Below are positions 6,262-9,678 of a DNA stretch of 9,678 bases, piece by piece (the stretch's first letter is position 1; each line of letters starts with the position of its first letter). A program made the translations under genes and the position numbers. Source of the DNA: Rubrobacter sp. (lineage in GTDB: Bacteria; Actinomycetota; Rubrobacteria; Rubrobacterales; Rubrobacteraceae); contig JACDGB010000040.1 in NCBI GenBank assembly GCA_013815485.1, forward strand, positions 1 to 9,678. Direction: 5' to 3'. Below the pieces are notes generated by a model. That model did not search any database. It saw only the letters and a program-made list of their open reading frames with translations, and was not told the DNA's origin.

Positions 6262-6992
6262 GCGCCCCTTCCTCCTTCACCGTCTATCCGGCCATAGACC
6301 TCCGGGGTGGCCGGTGCGTGCGGCTGCGGCAGGGAGATTTCGACCGGCAGAAGGAGTACGACGCGGATCCAGTCGGAAGGGCGCGGGAGTGGGAACGGCG
6401 CGGCGCGAAGGTCATCCACGTCGTTGACCTCGACGGAGCCAAAGAAGGAAGGCCCGTTCAGTTGGAGGTGATCCGGACCATCTCCTCCGCCGTGAACATT
6501 CCCATTCAAGCCGGGGGCGGCGTCCGCGCCCTGGAGGATCTGCGCGCGTTGCGGGCGGCGGGGGCGGCACGGGTCGTCATGGGGACCGCCGCGGTGACGA
6601 ACAGAGAGCTTCGGCAGAGGGCGTTGCAGGAATTAGGGAAAGCATTAGTGGTCGCCGTGGACGCCAGGGATGGAATCGTCGCGACGCATGGCTGGCTGGG
6701 AACAAGCGGTATTGAAGTTCTGGATCTCGCGTCGGATCTCGCCGACGACGGCGTGGGCACGGTCCTCTACACCGACGTGGCGCGGGACGGCATGGATTCC
6801 GGGGCCGCGCTGGAGGAGACCGCCGCCGTCGCCCGTCGCATCCCAACAATCGCCAGCGGCGGAGTGCGGGGCGTGGATGACGTGGCGGCGCTCGCCAACA
6901 TTGTGGGCGTCACCGGTGTCATAGTTGGCACCGCCCTCTACGAAGGCCGGGTGACGCTTGAGGAGTTGCTGGAAGCGGCCAACTGGACCTGA
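6258..6992 (+). CDS. hisA: ProFAR isomerase HisA
   Basis: (beta/alpha)8 barrel that converts ProFAR to PRFAR by an Amadori rearrangement. It has 244 residues, normal length. Catalytic aspartates are D14 (YPAIDL), D135 (VAVDARDG) and D173 (YTDVARDG). Phosphate-binding ends of the two half-barrels are GGGVR (86-90) and SGGVR (200-204), with GTAL at 224-227. HTHGW-type W146 in ATHGWLGTSG (142-151) fits a dedicated HisA. I do not see the features I associate with the bifunctional actinobacterial PriA, though this is judged by eye. It starts with a 4-bp ATGA overlap with the GNAT stop. The his block ends here. Confidence 0.93.
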   Translation: MSAPSSFTVYPAIDLRGGRCVRLRQGDFDRQKEYDADPVGRAREWERRGAKVIHVVDLDGAKEGRPVQLEVIRTISSAVNIPIQAGGGVRALEDLRALRAAGAARVVMGTAAVTNRELRQRALQELGKALVVAVDARDGIVATHGWLGTSGIEVLDLASDLADDGVGTVLYTDVARDGMDSGAALEETAAVARRIPTIASGGVRGVDDVAALANIVGVTGVIVGTALYEGRVTLEELLEAANWT

Positions 6993-7005
6993 ATCCGAGA
7001 AATAG

Positions 7006-7011
7006 TACATT
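7006..7011 (+). promoter_or_regulatory. Weak candidate promoter for RTX-like gene
   Basis: TACATT (7006-7011) fits TANNNT and lies 16 bp after TGGACC (6984-6989) at the hisA end. A transcript from it would have a leader of about 80 nt containing the hairpin at 7066-7080. TAGTCT (7042-7047) is an alternative -10. Neither has a strong -35. Confidence 0.2.
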
Positions 7012-7065
7012 TGGGGGATACGCTGGACATCGCTCTGCGTGTAGTCTTCGCTCGTTGAAGAACAG

Positions 7066-7080
7066 GAGGGAGCATCCCTC
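7066..7080 (+). promoter_or_regulatory. Hairpin directly before the RTX-gene ribosome-binding site
   Basis: GAGGGA-GCA-TCCCTC is a perfect 6-bp stem with a 3-nt loop. It ends four bases before the strong Shine-Dalgarno AAAGGAG (7084-7090), which is five bases from the ATG at 7096. No T-run follows, so it does not look like an intrinsic terminator for hisA. It may protect the mRNA 5' region or tune ribosome access. Confidence 0.4.
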
Positions 7081-7095
7081 GAGAAAGGAGTATGT

Positions 7096-7689
7096 ATGAG
7101 ATGGCGAGCAACTCTACTGCTGGCGTTGATGTCGGTCGCGTTCGTTGTGGCCGGCGGGGTGGCGTTGGCGGCGACCGCGATCACGGGTACTGCGGGCAAC
7201 GACACGCTCAAGGGCACCAACGGCACCGACGCCATAATCGGCAAGGCGGGCAACGACGATCTGTTCGGGCTGAAGGGCACCGACGCTATGAACGGCGGAC
7301 GTGGCCGTGACGCAGTGCTCGGCGGCAACGAGTTCGGTCCAAAATCCGGAGATAGAGCCCTCGCGGGCGGCCGGGGCAGCGACTTCGTGGGCGGCGGTCG
7401 AGGTTCCGACGGCCTCACGGGCGGAGCGGGCAGGGATTACATGTACGCGGGGCCGTCCAGGGGTGAGAAGACGGACGACGTGGACTCCATTTTGGCCGGC
7501 GCGGACAACGACGCGGTCGAGGCCGCCAACCGCCCCGCCGCACGCGACGCGATTGATTGCGGCGGCGGTTTCGACCGGGTGCTCGCCGACAGGAAAGACG
7601 TTCTCGCGGGCAATTGCGAGAAGAAGTTCACCTCCCCCAGGAAGTTCTTCACCTCCATCTCCCCCAACTACTTCGATCCCCTGCCGTAG
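7096..7689 (+). CDS. Secreted RTX-like Asp/Gly repeat (calcium-binding type) protein
   Basis: A 197-residue exported protein. Residues 1-25 are a Sec signal peptide: basic MRWR, a hydrophobic core, then VALA before the likely cut at A25/A26. From about 30 to 116 there are degenerate RTX nonapeptide-like repeats: AGNDTLKG, NGTDAIIG, AGNDDLFG, KGTDAMNGG, RGRDAVLGG, RGSDFVGGG, RGSDGLTGG. In the RTX fold GGxGxD turns bind Ca2+ between beta-roll strands. Several of these repeats lack one expected Gly or Asp, so affinity is uncertain. The C-terminal part holds two Cys (C155 in DAIDCGGGFD, C174 in GNCEK), well placed for an extracellular disulphide. The start at ATG 7096 is fixed by AAAGGAG; an overlapping ATG at 7092 is in another frame. 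I recall small secreted proteins of this shape in Rubrobacter-like genomes. No lipase, protease or adhesin domain is attached. Confidence 0.8.
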   Translation: MRWRATLLLALMSVAFVVAGGVALAATAITGTAGNDTLKGTNGTDAIIGKAGNDDLFGLKGTDAMNGGRGRDAVLGGNEFGPKSGDRALAGGRGSDFVGGGRGSDGLTGGAGRDYMYAGPSRGEKTDDVDSILAGADNDAVEAANRPAARDAIDCGGGFDRVLADRKDVLAGNCEKKFTSPRKFFTSISPNYFDPLP

Positions 7690-7721
7690 CGGAAGAGTTC
7701 CGAAATCGCCGACGATTAATC

Positions 7722-7760
7722 AACCATCGCCCCAGCTTCGATCCGGGGCGATGGTTTTGC
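7722..7760 (+). terminator. Rho-independent-type terminator after the RTX-like gene
   Basis: Perfect 12-bp inverted repeat: AACCATCGCCCC (7722-7733) and GGGGCGATGGTT (7745-7756), with an 11-nt loop and a short TTTT (7755-7758). It starts 33 bp after the stop codon. The T-tract is short, as is common in high-GC genomes. Confidence 0.8.
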
Positions 7761-7793
7761 TCTTCTGCTGTCCGAGATCCAAAAACGCGGGCC

Positions 7794-7815
7794 TTACGTA
7801 AACGTAACGAACGTT
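7794..7815. promoter_or_regulatory. Cluster of ACGT-core palindromes upstream of a small gene
   Basis: Within 22 bp there are three ACGT cores (7796-7799, 7802-7805, 7811-7814). The first is the 8-bp palindrome TTACGTAA (7794-7801), and AACGT (7801-7805) / ACGTT (7811-7815) form a second inverted pair. It lies between the terminator and the start at 7832, in an unusually AT-rich patch. It could be an operator or overlap a promoter; no clear -35/-10 pair is seen. Confidence 0.3.
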
Positions 7816-7831
7816 CCCCAAATGGAGAGAA

Positions 7832-8062
7832 ATGGTGGTCGAGATGATAGAGATTTGTGTGGAAGTCATCGGCATCGGCGGCGCGCCGTTGCGGCTCTCG
7901 GCCCGGGCGGGGAGCATCTCGCGGGCGGTGGACCTGGTAGCGGCCCGGTATCCGCGCCACGACATCCGGGTGGTGTTCCCGATCCTCCCTGATGCCTTCT
8001 TCTCCGGGGAGTACGGCTCCCGCGCCGAGCGGATCGCGCTCGAATCGCCGGTGGCGGCGTGA
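7832..8062 (+). CDS. Small conserved-looking protein, function unknown
   Basis: A 76-residue soluble protein with no signal peptide or membrane segment. Codon third positions are strongly G/C, supporting a real gene. The sequence suggests a small alpha/beta fold: a beta-like IEICVEVIGI (6-15), a helix around SISRAVDLVAARY (28-40), then a strand DIRVVFPI (44-51) followed by LPDAFFSGEYG. The RVVFPI-x-P-x-AFF stretch is distinctive and vaguely familiar from short actinobacterial hypothetical proteins, but I cannot name a family. The start is uncertain: ATG 7832 is only two bases from GGAGAG (7824-7829), GTG 7835 would have five-base spacing, and ATG 7844 is also in frame. It stands alone between a terminator and a convergent gene. 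Confidence 0.65.
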   Translation: MVVEMIEICVEVIGIGGAPLRLSARAGSISRAVDLVAARYPRHDIRVVFPILPDAFFSGEYGSRAERIALESPVAA

Positions 8063-8107
8063 ATTCCGCAAGCAAGACGCTGAGGTGCAGCCGGTTCTTG
8101 CGGGAAT
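8063..8107. terminator. Compound stem-loop between convergent genes
   Basis: ATTCCGCAAG (8063-8072) pairs with CTTGCGGGAAT (8097-8107) with one bulged G. The loop contains a second small stem, GCTG (8079-8082) / CAGC (8088-8091). It begins at the stop of the 76-residue gene and ends 39 bp before the stop of the minus-strand gene. No T-run follows on either side. A bidirectional terminator is the simplest reading, but it is not certain. Confidence 0.35.
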
Positions 8108-8146
8108 CAGAGCCCTTGAGGCCGGTCAGGCTACATCGCTCGCCAG

Positions 8147-8449
8147 CTACATTTCGAGTCGGCTGGTTTTCGAGCCGCCCTCCTCGTACTTGACTGATTG
8201 CATCGCCCGCCAGGCGAACTGGGAGATAGTCATGTCGGTGGGACGGGCGTCGAGGTCCGCGGCGGAGATGGTCTCCCTGACGGTTTCGACTGCGGCGTCG
8301 AGGCCCGCGTTGATCTCATAGGCGCGAGCCGCCTGGTACTTTATGTCGAGCGTCTTCTCCACTCCGCCTACTGCGAAAGTCAACTCGTATTCTTCGGTGC
8401 GGCTTTCGTAGTCTCCGATGCGCCGCGCCGTGCAGGTTAGTTCGGGCAT
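8147..8449 (-). CDS. Hypothetical 100-residue protein
   Basis: Starts at ATG 8449-8447 and ends at TAG 8149-8147. Third codon positions are strongly G/C. It is soluble and acidic, and begins MPELTCTARRIGDYESRTEE. The first 40 residues look beta-rich (EELTF-type strands with Arg/Glu alternation); 40-65 look helical (AARAYEINAGLDAAVETVRE), and 72-85 (MTISQFAWRAMQS) likely a second helix. I recognise no domain. The same frame stays open far upstream to 9388, but that lies antisense to the PBP gene and is shadow. No Shine-Dalgarno precedes the ATG, but TACGAT (8461-8456, minus strand) ends exactly six bases before it, the geometry of a leaderless transcript. It is divergent from the PBP gene with a 78-bp gap. 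Confidence 0.65.
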   Translation of the reverse strand: MPELTCTARRIGDYESRTEEYELTFAVGGVEKTLDIKYQAARAYEINAGLDAAVETVRETISAADLDARPTDMTISQFAWRAMQSVKYEEGGSKTSRLEM

Positions 8450-8455
8450 GCTGGC

Positions 8456-8461
8456 ATCGTA
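8456..8461 (-). promoter_or_regulatory. -10 element TACGAT for leaderless transcript
   Basis: Minus-strand TACGAT is followed by six bases and then the ATG of the 100-residue gene, so a normal start site seven bases downstream would fall on the A of ATG. No good -35 is visible. Confidence 0.35.
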
Positions 8462-8509
8462 ACATCGGCCCGGCTGGGATTCATGGCCGTCCGGCTTTCC
8501 TCGCTGCGG

Positions 8510-8515
8510 TAGACT
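8510..8515 (+). promoter_or_regulatory. Candidate -10 element TAGACT for the PBP gene
   Basis: TAGACT ends 12 bp before the GTG at 8528. Only a weak GCGGGA Shine-Dalgarno lies in between, so the leader would be about six bases or less. No clear -35 is visible in the 78-bp divergent gap. Confidence 0.3.
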
Positions 8516-8527
8516 GATAAGCGGGAC

Positions 8528-9678
8528 GTGAATAGATTCTTCGAAACCGGTAAGAAAGGTAAGAAGGCCAGGAAGCGGCGGATCGGTCTGATCGGACGTT
8601 CGCTGCGGACTGTCTTCTACCTCGCCCTGATCATGCTGTTCGCCGTCCCGGTCTTCGCGACGGGGCTTTACTTGCATGTGATCCAGAACTACGAAGACCG
8701 CATCAACCACCGATATCCGGACCTCATCCAGGACTCCTCCATCTACGATGCGGAGGGGAACAAGATCGGCGAGTTCGCCGGGTTGGAGAGCCGGAAAACT
8801 CTTGCCCCCCACGACTTCGGCAATCATCTGCCGCAGGCGGTCGTCGCCGTCGAGGATCGGCGCTTCCACGACCACCTCGGCTTTGACCCGGAGGGCGTCG
8901 GACGGGCGGCGTGGGCTGATCTCCGGGCGTGGGAAGTGCATCAAGGAGGGTCCACGATCACCGAGCAACTCATGAAGAATCTGTACATTCCAGAGACGCA
9001 GCGCATCGAAGTCTCCTTCTGGCGGCGCTTCACTCAGGCCGCCCTCGCCTTCGCCTACGAACAGGAACACTCCAAAGACGAGATCCTCACCACCTACCTG
9101 AACACCGTCTATTTCGGCAACGGAGGCTACGGCGCGGAGATGGCGGCCCGGCGCTATTTCGGCAAGAGCGCCCGAAACCTCACCCTCTCCGAGGCCGCCG
9201 CCCTCGCAAGCTTCCTCGACGCCCCATCCACTTATTACACTGGCATTGGGACCGCGGGTTCGGACACTGCGGAGGCGAGCCGGGATACTGTCCTTCGCCA
9301 GATGCGGGAGCAGCGCATGATCTCCGATTCGCGGATGCGCGAGGCTATCGCAACGCCCTTGAGGTTCGACCCGGAACTGCCGCCTCAATATCCCGAATAC
9401 GAGCCGTTCATCGAGAAGGTGCGCCGGGAGGTCGAAGAAAACCTCGGCCCCGAGGCGCTAGAACGCGGCGGGTTGCAGATCCACACCACCCTCGATACCG
9501 GAATGCAGCGGGAGGCCATCGAAAAGACGGAGCAAGTCCTCTATTCTCCCGATGACCCATCGGCGGCCGTGGTCTCCGTGGAGCCGCAGAGCGGGGCTAT
9601 CCGGGCGCTCGCCGGTCAGGAGGGAGACTTCAACCTCGCGCTCGACGCCCGGCGCCAGCCCGGCAGCTCCTTCAAGCC
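8528..9678 (+). CDS. Class A penicillin-binding protein (GT51 transglycosylase-transpeptidase), 3' end cut by window
   Basis: Bifunctional peptidoglycan synthase: the glycosyltransferase polymerises lipid II and the transpeptidase cross-links peptides outside the membrane. The 383 visible residues begin with a Lys/Arg-rich cytoplasmic tail (1-27) and one transmembrane helix (about 28-50). The GT51 domain follows: VAVEDRRFHDHLGFD (106-120) with catalytic E109, GGSTITEQLMKNL (140-152), KDEILTTYLN (183-192), then YFGNGGYGAEMAARRYFGKS (195-214) and LTLSEAAALA (218-227). A linker leads to the transpeptidase start VVSVEPQSGAIRALAG (348-363) and ARRQPGSSFK (374-383), where S380 is the SxxK nucleophile. 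The frame continues beyond the edge. The start is GTG 8528, as an in-frame TAG lies 18 bp upstream. GSTITEQ replaces the usual GSTITQQ. Confidence 0.93.
   Translation, partial: MNRFFETGKKGKKARKRRIGLIGRSLRTVFYLALIMLFAVPVFATGLYLHVIQNYEDRINHRYPDLIQDSSIYDAEGNKIGEFAGLESRKTLAPHDFGNHLPQAVVAVEDRRFHDHLGFDPEGVGRAAWADLRAWEVHQGGSTITEQLMKNLYIPETQRIEVSFWRRFTQAALAFAYEQEHSKDEILTTYLNTVYFGNGGYGAEMAARRYFGKSARNLTLSEAAALASFLDAPSTYYTGIGTAGSDTAEASRDTVLRQMREQRMISDSRMREAIATPLRFDPELPPQYPEYEPFIEKVRREVEENLGPEALERGGLQIHTTLDTGMQREAIEKTEQVLYSPDDPSAAVVSVEPQSGAIRALAGQEGDFNLALDARRQPGSSFK

Noticed and set aside
6258..6992. Bifunctional PriA (HisA/TrpF) of actinobacteria
   Set aside because: The sequence by eye follows ordinary HisA, including ATHGWLGTSG; a tree would be needed to exclude PriA fully, but nothing supports it.
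7992..8321. Plus-strand frame over 7992-8321 with a protein-like stretch after 8063
   Set aside because: It overlaps the end of one well-supported small gene and is antisense to another, and it has no start signal near the protein-like part.
8450..9388. Long minus-strand frame continuing the 100-residue gene across the PBP gene
   Set aside because: It is antisense to a PBP with intact GT51 and SxxK motifs; high-GC DNA commonly leaves such antisense frames open.
1..9678. Defence, toxin-antitoxin or mobile genetic system
   Set aside because: No transposase, integrase, nuclease, helicase or toxin-like motif is visible; the two small unknown genes converge and do not form a toxin-antitoxin-like operon.

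Overview
The window is a high-GC, strongly G/C-third-position bacterial segment. A histidine operon opening with hisZ plus a short-form hisG, a GPR1/FUN34/YaaH acetate-type transporter, a secreted RTX-like Asp/Gly-rich repeat protein and an aPBP with a long basic N-terminus together suggest a deep-branching actinobacterium (Rubrobacteria/Thermoleophilia-like). That placement is inference from gene content and style, not from a marker gene.

Layout. 1-791 is minus strand: the 5' end of an unidentified ORF running off the left edge, preceded by an acetate/succinate transporter of the YaaH family. 792-1126 is a divergent intergenic region. It holds a probable 37-residue microprotein and two copies of an operator-like 14-mer (CCGTAARATYYCGG). 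1127-6992 is a compact plus-strand histidine block: hisZ, hisG, hisD, hisB, a 163-bp repeat-bearing gap, hisH, a GNAT acetyltransferase, hisA. 7096-7689 is a secreted RTX-like protein closed by a clear hairpin terminator. 7832-8062 (plus) and 8147-8449 (minus) are two small unrecognised genes converging on a structured spacer. 8528 to the right edge is the N-terminal part of a class A penicillin-binding protein, cut just after its SxxK serine motif.

How the genes work together. HisZ (a catalytically repurposed HisRS paralogue) and short HisG form the ATP phosphoribosyltransferase that opens the pathway. HisA isomerises ProFAR, HisH supplies ammonia to IGP synthase, HisB dehydrates IGP, and HisD makes the last two oxidations to histidine. 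hisC, hisF, hisI and hisE are not in the window, so the pathway is split over at least two loci. Most junctions inside the block are overlaps or a few bases, implying translational coupling. The exception is the hisB-hisH gap, where short TCAGC/GCTGA repeats in inverted orientation supply the hisH ribosome-binding site and start codon.

I see no CRISPR array, transposase, rRNA, intact tRNA or defence system. The window is mostly ordinary housekeeping DNA. The points most worth a second look are the repeat-built hisH initiation region, the GNAT gene coupled into the his block, the paired operator-like motifs upstream of hisZ, and start codons placed almost directly behind TANNNT -10 elements.
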